This document shows, one piece after another, positions 43,599 through 52,717 of a stretch of DNA of 64,000 nucleotides (position 1 is its first letter; each line of letters begins with the position of its first letter). The translations under genes and the position numbers were made by a program. The notes under the pieces are model-generated. The model saw nothing but the letters and a program-made list of their open reading frames with translations. It was not told the origin of the DNA and did no database searches. The DNA is from Palsa-504 sp963808615 (lineage in GTDB: Bacteria > Actinomycetota > Actinomycetes > Streptosporangiales > Streptosporangiaceae): positions 186,001 to 250,000 of the forward strand of contig CAWEGV010000002.1 of NCBI GenBank assembly GCA_963808615.1, read 5' to 3'.

Positions 43599-45950
43599 AT
43601 GAACGCCGATCTCGACGGCGAGGATTCCCGTTGGCTGATCGTCGAGGACGGCTTCACGGCGGCGCTGGCCAACACCTACGAGACGCTCTTCACCACCGGC
43701 AACGGATACCTCGGGGCGAGGGGCTCCCTGGAGGAGAGCCATGAGGGTGCACTGCCGGGGACCTTCCTGCGCGGTGTCTTCGATCACCACGACTCCGCGG
43801 TCATCGACCTGGTCAAGGCGCCCGACTGGCTGACGTTGGCCGTCGTGGTCAACGGCATCAGACTGGACGTGACATCGGTCTCAGTCGTCCGCCACCGGCG
43901 AATACTCGACATGCGGGAGGGCGCGGTGTTCCGCGACACCGTGTTCGAGGACTCCGAAGGCCGCCGGACCCGGTTCGAGAGCGTCCACTTCGCCAGCAGT
44001 GCCGACCAGCATCTATGCTGCCTGCGGGCCCGGATCACGCCGGAGAACCACACGGCGCCGGTAATTGTCCACAGTGGTATCGACGGCACGGGATACAACC
44101 TGGACCGGCGGCCCATATACACCGAGCCGCCACCGGACGATCCGCACATGAAGTGGCACAAGTGGGCCCAATCTAAGCACTTCGACGAGGTGGCCCGCGA
44201 ACAACTCCCGGACGGCATCTACCTGGAGACTCGGACCATCGACACCGGCATCACCATCGGGTACGCCGCAATTACGACGGTGGCGCCGTCAGGCGGGTCC
44301 GGCGTCAGACAGCGGTACAAACACATCGAGCAGGTCTCCCGTGCGCAGGTGGCCGCGGGCGACACGCTCACCGTGGAGAAGCTTGTCGCCGTCTACACCT
44401 CTCGCGACGTCGCCGCGGCCTCGGTCCGCCAGGCGTGCCTGGACGAGCTCCGCCGCCATACCGCGGCCGGATTCGTGACGTGCCGCGAGCGGAACCGTGC
44501 GGCATGGCAGGCAAAGTGGGCCGACTCCGACGTCACGATCGACGCAGACCCCGATGCGACCCGCGCCGTGCGGTTCAACATCTACCACCTCCTGATCGCG
44601 GCGAACGAGTCGGATCCGCGTGTCAACATCGGGGCGAACAGCCTGTCGGGTGAGCGTTATCGGGGGCACGCGTTCTGGGACACCGAGGTGTTCATGCTCC
44701 CGTTCTTCATTTACACGCAGCCCGAGACGGCCCGCGCACTGCTGCTGTACCGCTACTACACCCTCGACGGCGCCAGGCGGAACGCGCGCGACGGAGGATT
44801 TCGCGGCGCGCGCTATGCGTGGGAGTCCGCCGACACCGGGGTGGAGACCACGCCGAAGTGGACGGTGGACGGTGTCCACCGGCTGTGGATGGGAGAGGAG
44901 GAGATCCACGTCACCTGCGCGGTCGCGTACGGCCTGATAGCTTATGTCGCCGCGACGGGCGACCACGGGTTGATGACGGCCTACGGCGCGGAAGTCCTTT
45001 TCGAGACGAGCCGCTTCTGGGCCGACCGCCTGGAGGCGATGCCGGACGGGCGGTATGCGCTGAGCAAGGTGGTCGGCCCCGACGAGTTCCACGAGCATGT
45101 CGACAACAGCGCCTACACCAACTACCTGGTGCGGTGGCACCTGCAGCAAGCCGCGCACGTCTATGCCGATCTCGCGGTCACCCACCCCGGGGAACTGGCC
45201 AGCCTGTCCGAACGCATCGGGCTCGGACCGGATGAGGTTGAAGAGTGGCTCACCAGGGCCGAGCAGATTCGTCTGCCCGCCCGAAACGACGACGGAGTGA
45301 TCGAGCAGTTCGACGGATACTTCGGGCTGGAGAGCCTTCCGGTAGCCCACGACGAGAACGGCATGCCGAAGTACCCTCCGGGTTATCACCATTACAACCT
45401 GGCGGGTACCAGGCTGCTCAAGCAGGCCGATGTGGTGATGCTGACCTACGTGCTTCCGGACGAGTTCCCGGATGACGTCAAGCGGGCCAATTACAACTAC
45501 TATGAGCCGCTGACGCTGCACAAGTCGTCGCTGAGCACTGCGATCCACTCGATCATGGGCATTGAGGTCGGTGACCCCAGCCGCGCCGTCCAGTACTTCC
45601 GCCGGGCGGCATTTGTCGATCTCGTCGACAATCAGGGGAACACCCAGGAGGGCATTCACATAGCGTCCGCGGGCGGAACTTGGCAAATGATCGTCTGCGG
45701 ATTCGGCGGATTCCGTGTGCGCAATGGCCAGATGACCTTCAAGCCATGGCTCCCGCCTGGCTGGAACGCCGTGGACTTCCGGCTCAAGTGGCACGGCAAT
45801 ACCGTATCGGTGTCTGCGAATCACACCTCCGCGACATTCGTGCTGTCGGGTCCGGAAGGCTGTCGTGAGATGATCATCATCAATGGTCACGAGATAACAC
45901 TTCAGGCCAATGCGAAGGTAACGGTTGACCTGCTGCGGGCACGACCCTGA
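43599..45950 (+). CDS. Glycoside hydrolase family 65 disaccharide phosphorylase
   Basis: A 783-aa inverting phosphorylase of the maltose/trehalose/kojibiose type, splitting an alpha-glucoside with phosphate to beta-glucose-1-phosphate and a sugar. The N-terminal beta-sandwich has ETLFTTGNGYLGARGSLEES. The (alpha/alpha)6 barrel has GHAFWDTEVFMLPFF, the general acid Glu496 in VVGPDEFHEHVDNSAYTN, and the phosphate-site region GIHIASAGGTWQM. The C-terminal beta domain follows. It starts 10 bases after the PfkB stop. Which disaccharide is used cannot be told from sequence. Confidence 0.88.
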   Translation: MNADLDGEDSRWLIVEDGFTAALANTYETLFTTGNGYLGARGSLEESHEGALPGTFLRGVFDHHDSAVIDLVKAPDWLTLAVVVNGIRLDVTSVSVVRHRRILDMREGAVFRDTVFEDSEGRRTRFESVHFASSADQHLCCLRARITPENHTAPVIVHSGIDGTGYNLDRRPIYTEPPPDDPHMKWHKWAQSKHFDEVAREQLPDGIYLETRTIDTGITIGYAAITTVAPSGGSGVRQRYKHIEQVSRAQVAAGDTLTVEKLVAVYTSRDVAAASVRQACLDELRRHTAAGFVTCRERNRAAWQAKWADSDVTIDADPDATRAVRFNIYHLLIAANESDPRVNIGANSLSGERYRGHAFWDTEVFMLPFFIYTQPETARALLLYRYYTLDGARRNARDGGFRGARYAWESADTGVETTPKWTVDGVHRLWMGEEEIHVTCAVAYGLIAYVAATGDHGLMTAYGAEVLFETSRFWADRLEAMPDGRYALSKVVGPDEFHEHVDNSAYTNYLVRWHLQQAAHVYADLAVTHPGELASLSERIGLGPDEVEEWLTRAEQIRLPARNDDGVIEQFDGYFGLESLPVAHDENGMPKYPPGYHHYNLAGTRLLKQADVVMLTYVLPDEFPDDVKRANYNYYEPLTLHKSSLSTAIHSIMGIEVGDPSRAVQYFRRAAFVDLVDNQGNTQEGIHIASAGGTWQMIVCGFGGFRVRNGQMTFKPWLPPGWNAVDFRLKWHGNTVSVSANHTSATFVLSGPEGCREMIIINGHEITLQANAKVTVDLLRARP

Positions 45951-47111
45951 TAGCCCGGCACCCATCGTCCACCCGGGCAGCACGACCCTGGTACGGCTGG
46001 GCGCACTCGGCCGCGCGTCGCCGCACCGCCGCCTCGACGGCCATGCGCCCATCCGGGCGGCCGCATACCCCGCTTGCACCACCAAATTCAGACCGGAACG
46101 CGCCGACTGACACAGGCCTGGCGTCACAGGCAGCGGATGGCGTCATAACTGGGCGTTCTGCACGCGCGTGTCCCATCACGATGCTCAATTCCCAGGCACA
46201 CAAAATCGGCGTTCTGTAATTGTTTGAACCAAGAACAAGGTCCCGCTTGTCACGCTACGCAAACTGCGAAGAACGCTAACCGAGCCTGTTGTAACCGGCC
46301 TGAATCGCCATCGACGATATGATCTTCCGTTTTTCAGGAGGTCTATCATCCTGAGAGCACTTACCCGGGAAAGGCTCCAACAGCCCAGCTCAGGCGCATC
46401 GCCGCTGCTGGCCGGCTATTCCCTGTGGCCTTAACACGCATTAACAAGTGTACCGGAGTGTGCCGTTTCGTCCGTGGATTCCTGTGGGGATCGGCCACCG
46501 TGTCGCGGACTTGTGGGGTTTCTGTGGGGCTCGCAGAAGCCCCTGACTTGCCTGGCCGGACCGACACGGGGCATCCCCCAGGGCTGTGACCATTCAGGCA
46601 AGGAGTTTCGTCACAGGTCGGTATGCGTAGCGGGTCAGCCTGCCTGTCCGCAGGTGAATCGGTGTACCGGGCTGTCCGGAAGTGACCGTGAGTACCCGGC
46701 GTTTACCGGCCGATCGGGCACGCAACGGGCACGGGCTTGCTTCGGGGAGCATCTGATCCGTAGGAGTAGGCGGACTGTCCAGGGCTGTCCAGTGGTGGCT
46801 GTCTGCTGGCCTGATGTTCCAGGGCCGTCGTCCTGCGTCGGTAGCTGGCTACCGTCTTGGCTACAGTCGAGAGGCTGGCCCGCAGCCCGAGCGCTCGAAC
46901 CCTAACCGCATTAGCAGCTCGGATCGCGGTCGTCCGGATCGGTTCAGGCTGGACCCGTGTCCTTGCCCGGTCCCCCTGGACGGCGCCGCACGGTGGTGAA
47001 GTGCAAGCGAAACTGCAACCACGCGAGCGACCGTGACTCACCGCTGACCACACCATCAAACCATCACGTTAAGAGACGACGCTCCTAGCTGAGGCGCCGA
47101 AGAGCGGCCGG
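45951..47111. other. 1.1-kb region without a recognisable gene
   Basis: Coding signal is poor on both strands. It holds AT-richer patches (46200-46350) and the left copy of a 26-bp direct repeat (46708-46733). Probably degraded accessory DNA at an element boundary. Confidence 0.35.
46708..46733 (+). repeat. 26-bp exact direct repeat, left copy
   Basis: Identical to 52618-52643 in the same orientation. The right copy lies at the point where an integrase coding fragment loses its family resemblance. It could be the core of a recombination site. Confidence 0.55.
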
Positions 47112-47474
47112 TCAGATGAAGGGTCCCTTCATCTGACGGGCGTTGCCCGTTCCGAGGTTCGCTCGGTCGCGGAGCACGGACTCGAACGCGTCGGGCCTTT
47201 CGGGGGTGACGATGGGACTGACCTTGCCTCCGAGGTCGACGACGAAGCCGGCCTTCTTCTTCGGTCGCTTCGTGTCGAGGTTGGCCCAGTACCGCGGGTT
47301 GCCCGTTCCCCAGATGCGCCACTTGCCGGACCAGACGCCCTTGATCTCGATGCGTTGGAGGCCCTTGACCTGCGTGTACGGGATGCTCTTGGTACCGAAT
47401 GGGAAGTAGTAGGAGTGGATCTCCAGCCGGTCAGGGCCGCACACGATCGTGCCGTCGTCATAGGTGTCGGTCAC
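47112..47474 (-). CDS. Hypothetical protein, PH-like fold possible
   Basis: A 120-aa protein whose GTG start at 47474 has a perfect GGAGGAGG site 7 bases upstream; the longer frame to 47627 is rejected. Alternating beta-strand pattern: DGTIVCGPDRLEIHSYYFPF, KSIPYTQVKGLQRIEI and WRIWGTGNPRYWANLD, then a last helix ERPDAFESVLRDR. This resembles bacterial PH-domain proteins that read 'pYsqIr.v' and end in a helix. No membrane segment. Role unknown. Confidence 0.65.
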   Translation of the reverse strand: MTDTYDDGTIVCGPDRLEIHSYYFPFGTKSIPYTQVKGLQRIEIKGVWSGKWRIWGTGNPRYWANLDTKRPKKKAGFVVDLGGKVSPIVTPERPDAFESVLRDRANLGTGNARQMKGPFI

Positions 47475-47965
47475 GTTCGAACCTCCTCCATAGAGCTCCT
47501 CTATGGTGATCACAATGATGTACTCCTGCGGGCCGATACGCAGCGGCAGCCTGCGGCAGCTGCTCAGGCACAACCTCAGGTGCCGCGTTGCTGGCAGCCT
47601 GGCCATCGGCAGGCCGCCCGTCACCATGGCATGGGGGTAGGAGGAGAAGGAAAACCGCCGTGCTCACGACGGATGTCGGCGTCATCGAGTACGGTAGCCA
47701 GTCTGGCCAGGTGTCGGCGTTCCCGCTGGTCTGCGGTCGGCTAAGGATGTGAGTCTCCTACTTTCCCCCGTCCTCCTCGTAGGCGCCGAATCCTTGTGAG
47801 CGGTCGCCGGGTCTAGGGGCGGCGAAGCCGATCGCATGCGACGGCCCGGAGGGCCGCCCTAGACGCGGTGGCAGCGAACTGGACAATCGGGAGCGAGGAA
47901 GACGGCCTCCGCGCTGCTCCTGATCAGTGTCGCTTGAGCCACCTTTGATCACCGTGCCCTGCGGT
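47475..47965. other. Intergenic, 5' flank of the group II intron
   Basis: About 490 bases without a supported gene between the PH-like gene and the intron start. Confidence 0.3.
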
Positions 47966-48555
47966 GTGTGGCCCGGCGTGCGCCGGGCGGGCCTCGGCAA
48001 GGCTGAGCCCGGCGCTGACGCCGGGCCAGCGGCGCCGCAGGCGCCGCCTTGAGTACGCCCGGCATGGGCGATCGCTTGGGGGGGAAAGTTCCCTGGAGGA
48101 AGAGGTGATGCTAACTCCGAGCCGGAGGCAACTGCGTCGCCGTGAGGCGGGGTGGGAAGGAAGCCCGAGGCGAATCCCTGTACCGGGGAACACGAACCGC
48201 GTAGGAGGCGGGGCGATCTGGGTGAGCCTGCTCAAGGAGGTAAAGCCCGTCATCACCGACAGGGTCGTCACGTAAACGCGGCGGGCGTAGGGGGAAGGTG
48301 GTCGTTCTTATCCGGGGAGGTCTGCCTGGGTGCCGGTTGTGCTGTGGTGTCGCCGCGCCGGCGGCCTCCGCTGCGAGGCGGGGGCTGACCGGGCAGAAGT
48401 CAGCAGAGGTCGTAGTACCGGCCGGGATCAGGGAAGGGGCCGGGAAGGGCCGGACGTCAGGTGAGACGGAGGAATCGGTGTTGCTCGTGCTGGCCGCGGT
48501 GATCGCAGCCATCCCGCCGAGGCGGGCCAGCTGCGGGGGGAGACGGTGAGTTCCG

Positions 48556-49893
48556 TTGAGTACCGCAGCTGAGCGTAGCGGCCGGCCGGCGCGCCCCGGG
48601 GATGCTGTCATCCCCGGCCTGGAGGTTTCCTTGTGGGAGCGGATGCTCTCGCCGGAGAATCTGGGCCGGGCGTTGAGGCGTGTCAGGGCCAACGGCGGCG
48701 CGCCTGGTGTGGACGGCATGACCACGGAGGAGCTTGTCCCGTGGCTGCGCGAGCACTGGGCGCCCGTCCGGCAGGCCCTGGACGCGGGCACGTACCGGCC
48801 GTCGCCGGTCCGCCGGGTGGTGATCCCCAAGCCCGGGGGCGGCGAGCGGTTGCTGGGGGTGCCTACCTGCCTGGACCGGCTGATCCAGCAGGCTATCGCG
48901 CAGGTGCTCACGCCGGTTTTCGACCCGGGTTTCCCGGGGTCGTCGTTCGGGTTCCGTCCCGGCCGGTCCGCCCGCCAGGCGGTGCGGGCCGCGCGGCGGT
49001 GCATCGCCGACGGCCTGGTGTGGGTCGCAGACATCGATTTGGACCGGTTCTTTGACCGGGTTCAGTTCGATGTGCTGATGGCGCGGGTGGCGCGCAAGGT
49101 GGATGACCGCAAGATCCTCAAGCTCATCCGGAGCTATCTGGAGGCCGGGGTGATGGCCGGCGGGATCAAGCAGGAGACGGCGGAGGGGACCCCGCAGGGT
49201 TCTCCGCTGTCGCCGGTCTTGTCGAACATCATGCTGGATGATCTGGACCGGGAGCTGTGGCAGCGTGGTCACAGGTTCGTCCGTTACGCTGACGACCTCC
49301 GGGTCTTCGTGCGGAGCGAACGGGCTGCTCAGAGGGTGTTCGAGAGCGTCTGCGGCGTGATCGAACGGCGGCTGAAGCTGAAGGTGAACCGGGAGAAGTC
49401 CTCGATCCGGCACGCCGCGCAGGCGACGCTGCTGGGCTTCGGGTTCTTCTTCGACGGCCCGCGGGCCGGGATCCGGATCGCCCCCAAGGCGATCCAGCGG
49501 CTGAAAGATCAGCTGCGGATGCTGACCCGGCGGCGCTGGAGCGTGTCGATGGACTACCGCATCGGCAGGCTCAACCGGCTCATCACCGGCTGGATGGCCT
49601 ACTTCCGGCTCGCCCAGCGCGTCAGCGTGCTCGGCAAGCTGGACGGATGGCTGCGCCGCCGCCTGCGGCAGATCCGCTGGAAGGAATGGAAGACCACCGC
49701 CGCTAAGCGGCACAACCTGCGAATACGCGGCATCTCCGAAAGCGAGGCCCGGAAATGGGCCGGTGTCAGCAGGAGATACTGGAAGGTCGCAGGCTCCCAG
49801 ATCCTCCAGGTATCCCTGCCCAACTCATACTGGCACCGTCTCGGCCTGAAGACCCTGAGCCAGACCTGGCAGCGTCTCAACCCAACGGCCTGA
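48556..49893 (+). CDS. ltrA: Group II intron reverse transcriptase/maturase
   Basis: A 445-aa intron-encoded protein with a TTG start at 48556. RT motifs in order: ANGGAPGVDGMTTEEL, RRVVIPKPGGGERLLGVPTC, PGSSFGFRPGRSARQAVRAA, DIDLDRFFDRVQFDVLM, GTPQGSPLSPVLSNIMLDDL and the catalytic RYADDLRVFV. The maturase X domain follows (LNRLITGWMAYFRLAQRVSV), and the C-terminus WKVAGSQILQVSLPNSYWHR resembles class C proteins, which lack an HNH endonuclease; none is seen. All catalytic residues are present, so it should be active. Confidence 0.9.
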   Translation: MSTAAERSGRPARPGDAVIPGLEVSLWERMLSPENLGRALRRVRANGGAPGVDGMTTEELVPWLREHWAPVRQALDAGTYRPSPVRRVVIPKPGGGERLLGVPTCLDRLIQQAIAQVLTPVFDPGFPGSSFGFRPGRSARQAVRAARRCIADGLVWVADIDLDRFFDRVQFDVLMARVARKVDDRKILKLIRSYLEAGVMAGGIKQETAEGTPQGSPLSPVLSNIMLDDLDRELWQRGHRFVRYADDLRVFVRSERAAQRVFESVCGVIERRLKLKVNREKSSIRHAAQATLLGFGFFFDGPRAGIRIAPKAIQRLKDQLRMLTRRRWSVSMDYRIGRLNRLITGWMAYFRLAQRVSVLGKLDGWLRRRLRQIRWKEWKTTAAKRHNLRIRGISESEARKWAGVSRRYWKVAGSQILQVSLPNSYWHRLGLKTLSQTWQRLNPTA

Positions 49894-49894
49894 C

Positions 49895-49965
49895 GAACCG
49901 CCGGATGCGGACCCGCATGTCCGGTGGTGTGAGAGGGGGCGGGGCGACCCCGCCCCCTACTCGAT
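49895..49965 (+). ncRNA. Group II intron domains V and VI
   Basis: ACCGCCGGATGCGG-ACC-CGCATGTCCGGTGGT folds as domain V with a CGC-type triad expected of class C introns. Then GGGGGCGGGGCGACCCCGCC forms the domain VI hairpin, followed by CTACTCGAT, which would carry the branch-point A and 3' end. Confidence 0.65.
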
Positions 49966-49968
49966 TCC

Positions 49969-50017
49969 TAAGAACGGCCAAATTCGGCAATGCAGCGCCT
50001 AACCCTAACCAAGGGCT
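49969..50017 (+). repeat. ~45-bp direct repeat abutting the intron 3' end, copy 1
   Basis: Begins TAAGAACGGCCAAATTCGGC about 4 bases after the intron and matches 50807-50849 apart from an extra CTAACC unit here. Possibly the 3' exon target or the end of another small element. Confidence 0.65.
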
Positions 50018-50282
50018 CCTGCCTTGGCTCACGATCATGGGTTCGCGGCGGCCAAGTCTCGCTGACCTGTGAGTTTGCTGTTCGTGATTGCTGAAGTTGC
50101 GCACTAAAGCGCTGGCCGTAGGGTGGTGGCCTGGTGCCATATGTGCGGACAGTGAAGACGGTGTGGGACGCGATGGCCGCGCAAGGTCGTGTACTCGTCG
50201 CGGCGGGTCGCGGGATATCGAGCACATCGGGTCGGACGGCGGCGCGGCAGCGGATGTCTGGCTCCGGCCGGAGCTGGTTTCA
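50018..50282. other. Intergenic, no supported gene
   Basis: About 265 bases downstream of the repeat and beyond the HIT gene's end; no coding signal accepted. Confidence 0.3.
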
Positions 50283-50705
50283 TCACTCGGCCATGTGCTT
50301 GCCGGTGCCAGGACGCCAAGGGTCTGGCCGCCTATTAGCGGGATCCTTGATCCCCGATCGGACGCCCTGGTTGGCCATCGGCTCGTCATCGAAGCGCGGG
50401 ATGACATGCAGGTGAGGGTGGAGCCCGTTGTCGTTCCAGCCGAGCGTGTAGCTGTCCGGAGCGAGCCGCTTGTGCAGCTCGGTTCGAACGAGAAGCAGAA
50501 GTTCCCGCGTTGCTGCCCACTCCTCGGCGGTCAGGTCGAACAGAGAAGCCCGGTGAACTTTGGGGACGATGCCGCCGCAGCCTGGAATGACGTCGGGCGG
50601 ATCACGGGGGTCTCTGGTCGAGGCGTAGATACAGAACTCGTTCTCGAAGTACAGGTCCGCCTCGCGCAGCCTGTCGTGATCGCAAAAGACACAGCCTTCG
50701 GTCAT
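50283..50705 (-). CDS. HIT-family protein
   Basis: A 140-aa histidine-triad protein. CVFCDHDRLREADLYFENEF at the start is the usual zinc-linked HIT opening. IVPKVHRASLFDLTAEEWAA forms the helix region and NDNGLHPHLHVIPRF carries the H-x-H-x-H-like nucleotide-binding triad. Members hydrolyse nucleoside monophosphate esters or dinucleotide polyphosphates. The C-terminal ~30 residues are extended and polar. No strong ribosome site. Apparently monocistronic. Confidence 0.8.
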   Translation of the reverse strand: MTEGCVFCDHDRLREADLYFENEFCIYASTRDPRDPPDVIPGCGGIVPKVHRASLFDLTAEEWAATRELLLLVRTELHKRLAPDSYTLGWNDNGLHPHLHVIPRFDDEPMANQGVRSGIKDPANRRPDPWRPGTGKHMAE

Positions 50706-50801
50706 AGGACCGTTCTACTCGCCGACCGGGAGTGAGTAAACGAATTGAGCCATCGTCTCGCCGCGCGACCATCCCAGATGAGATAGCTAATTTGAGCCAC
50801 G

Positions 50802-51095
50802 TCAGGTAAGAACGGCCAAATTCGGCAATGCAGCGCCTAACCAAGGGCTGGTCCGGTGGTGCCGGATGTCGTGCGGCGGCTCGTAGAACATGGTCTGCCA
50901 GTGCTCGGCGTGGCACGTGTCGCACGAGATCCAGAGGTGGCCCATGCCCCGACCGCGCTCGGCGGCGTCGCGGGCTGGTGTGCAGATGCAGGGCATCCAG
51001 CCGATTCGCTGCGGCATGCCTGGTGCCACCGAGTGACCGAACGGGCACTGCTCTGGTCTGTGTTCGAACAAAGATACGGGCATGTAGATGATCAT
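50802..51095 (-). CDS. Small Cys-rich hypothetical protein, tail replaced by repeat
   Basis: A 97-aa protein with paired cysteine/histidine motifs (EQCPFGHSV, WMPCIC, SCDTCHAEHWQ), probably binding zinc. FEHRPEQCPFGHSVAPGMPQ and FYEPPHDIRHHR resemble a conserved small actinobacterial family. The last ~14 codons (LGAALPNLAVLT) come from the 43-bp repeat at 50807-50849, so the natural C-terminus has probably been displaced. Function unknown. Confidence 0.6.
   Translation of the reverse strand: MIIYMPVSLFEHRPEQCPFGHSVAPGMPQRIGWMPCICTPARDAAERGRGMGHLWISCDTCHAEHWQTMFYEPPHDIRHHRTSPWLGAALPNLAVLT
50807..50849 (+). repeat. ~45-bp direct repeat, copy 2
   Basis: Same sequence as 49969-50017 without the extra CTAACC. 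It lies inside the 3' end of the Cys-rich gene. TTGAGCCAC precedes it at 50792-50800 and also occurs at 47934-47942 ahead of the intron, possibly by chance. Confidence 0.6.
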
Positions 51096-51179
51096 GCCCG
51101 GCCTGGCGACCGGTAGTCATGGGTCCCGGCCACGACTACGGCTCCGAGGCGCGCTGTGCGCTGTCGTAGGGTGGCTGGC

Positions 51180-51840
51180 GTGATCGGCGCGGTGGTCTTC
51201 GATGTCGGTGAAGTGCCTGGTGGATGAGACTCGGGAGTACGGGACCTGGGCGGACTGGCTGGGCGTCCCGCGGCATGTGTTCTCGGCGGTCTTCGGCGCG
51301 GTGATCGCGCGTGGCCAGGACTACCGGGAGACCTTCCAGGTCTTCCAGCCCGGGTTCGACCTGGACAAGGCCCGGCAGCAGCGGGCCGATGCGGGCAGGC
51401 CCGAGTGGTTCGGCGAGGATGACCTGTACCCCGATGCCCGGCCGACGCTGGCCCGGCTCCGGGATCAGGGCCTGTGGGTCGGCATCGCCGGGAACCAGAC
51501 GGCCCGGGCGGGCGGCCTCTTGCGTGGCCTCGGCCTGCCTGCGGACATGATCGCCACTTCGGATGACTGGGGCGTGACCAAGCCCGATCCGGGGTTCTTC
51601 CGGAAGATGATCGAGGTGTCCCCGTGCGGTCCGGGCGGGACTTTGTATGTGGGTGACCGGCTGGATAATGACATCGTGCCTGCGGCGCGGCTGGGGTTGC
51701 GGACGGCGCTGATCAAGCGCGGGCCGTGGGCGGTGATCTGGCAAGATGACCCGGCCGCGGCCCGGGTGCCGGCGCTGCGGATCGATTCGCTGGCCGAGCT
51801 GTCCGGCAGGATCGCGGCGTGTAACGCTGCAGCGTGCTGA
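51180..51840 (+). pseudogene. HAD-family hydrolase, frameshifted after the nucleophile motif
   Basis: GTG 51180 opens VIGAVVFDVGE, the HAD motif I with the nucleophilic Asp. One extra G near 51213 then breaks the frame. Reading on in the second frame gives CLVDETREYGTWADWLGVPR, DARPTLARLRDQGLWVGIAG, DDWGVTKPDPGFFRKMIEVS (motif III Lys) and TLYVGDRLDNDIVPAARLGL (motif IV), all well conserved. A start at 51202 in the second frame would omit the catalytic Asp. Its end overlaps the opposing TPR fragment. Confidence 0.65.
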
Positions 51841-52520
51841 GGGTGGCCTGCCAGCCGTAGAGCAGGTCATCGAGCCGCTGTACGCACTCCAGCTCGGCGT
51901 CGGGCTGGAGGGCCTTGCGGACGTCCAGGACCCGGTCCATGCCGGTGGCGTACCAGCTGGTGCCGAGCAGCTCCAGGGCTTGCTCGGCGTGGGCGCAGGC
52001 GGCTTCGGGGTTGTGCTGGGCGGCTTCGACGGCGGCCAGGTCCCCGAGGATCACGCTGCGCCCCCTGTTGCCCGCGACCGACGGGTCATTCAGCGCGGCT
52101 TGAAGGGTCTCCTTGGCTTGCGGCAGGTGCCCGGCTTTGAGCTGGGTGTTCCCTTTGAACGCGGCGAGCCGGGCCGGGGAGAACCAGGTGAACCAGTCCG
52201 GTGAGGCGTACTGGCTGCCCGCGGCCATGACCGATTCGGCGTGGTCGATCAGCCGCAACGCCTCGCGGGTGCGTCCGCTGATGGTCTCGCATTCGGCTTC
52301 GACCGCATCAAGCCAGGCTAGGAACTCGGCTGAGGCTGGTCCCCGGCGCGCGTAGGTGCGGGCGGCGCGCATCCGGTTGGCTGTCTCGTCGCGGTGGCCG
52401 ACCCAGCCGGGAATGAAGGCCGCGTGCGCCAGGATCGCCGATCCGAGCAGGGCGTCGTCGGCCTCACCGGCCGCCTGCAGGGCGCCGGACAGGAACGCTC
52501 GCCTGAGCGGCCGGTCCTCA
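51713..52520 (-). pseudogene. XRE/TPR-type regulator, 5'-truncated
   Basis: RPLRRAFLSGALQAAGEADD, SAILAHAAFIPGWVGHRDET, MRAARTYARRGPASAEFLAW and RSVILGDLAAVEAAQHNPEA form the TPR part of large actinobacterial XRE regulators. The N-terminal helix-turn-helix is missing: at about 52510-52525 the sequence passes into an integrase fragment on the other strand. The end overlaps the HAD gene by about 130 bases, which may also be a junction. Confidence 0.55.
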
Positions 52521-52672
52521 ACGTTGCCCAGGTCTACGCCGTGGCCGATGCGGTCGGTGGCCGCTACCGCGCCCTGGTGCTGCTCGCTGTTTTCGGCAGT
52601 CTGCGATGGGGTGAGCTGGCCGATCGGGCACGCAACGGGCACGACGACGGGGCAGGGCATAAAGAGCATTGA
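52508..52672 (+). pseudogene. Second tyrosine integrase, short shard
   Basis: The frame RPVLNVAQVYAVADAVGGRY, then RALVLLAVFGSLRWGELA, is the start of the catalytic domain of actinobacterial integrases (first catalytic Arg in LRWGEL). Immediately after GELA the 26-bp repeat begins (52618) and family resemblance ends; the frame runs on to TGA at 52672. It differs from the 29.8-kb integrase. Confidence 0.6.
52618..52643 (+). repeat. 26-bp exact direct repeat, right copy
   Basis: Identical to 46708-46733. It coincides with the point where the integrase shard stops matching its family. Confidence 0.55.
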
Positions 52673-52717
52673 CGGTCAATCTGACCGCATACGTGCTGAC
52701 CTGGTGTTTCGGTCGAG

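Larger units (their letters stand above)
47966..49965 (+). mobile_element. Group II intron (class C-like), apparently complete
   Basis: A GTGTG at 47964-47970 fits the GUGYG 5' end. About 590 bases of structured GC-rich leader precede the reverse transcriptase gene. Domain V (about 49897-49928) and a GC-rich domain VI hairpin follow its stop, ending near CTACTCGAT at 49958-49965. Layout and size (~2.0 kb) match a bacterial group II intron with an intron-encoded maturase. The exact 5' end is uncertain by a few bases. Confidence 0.75.
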
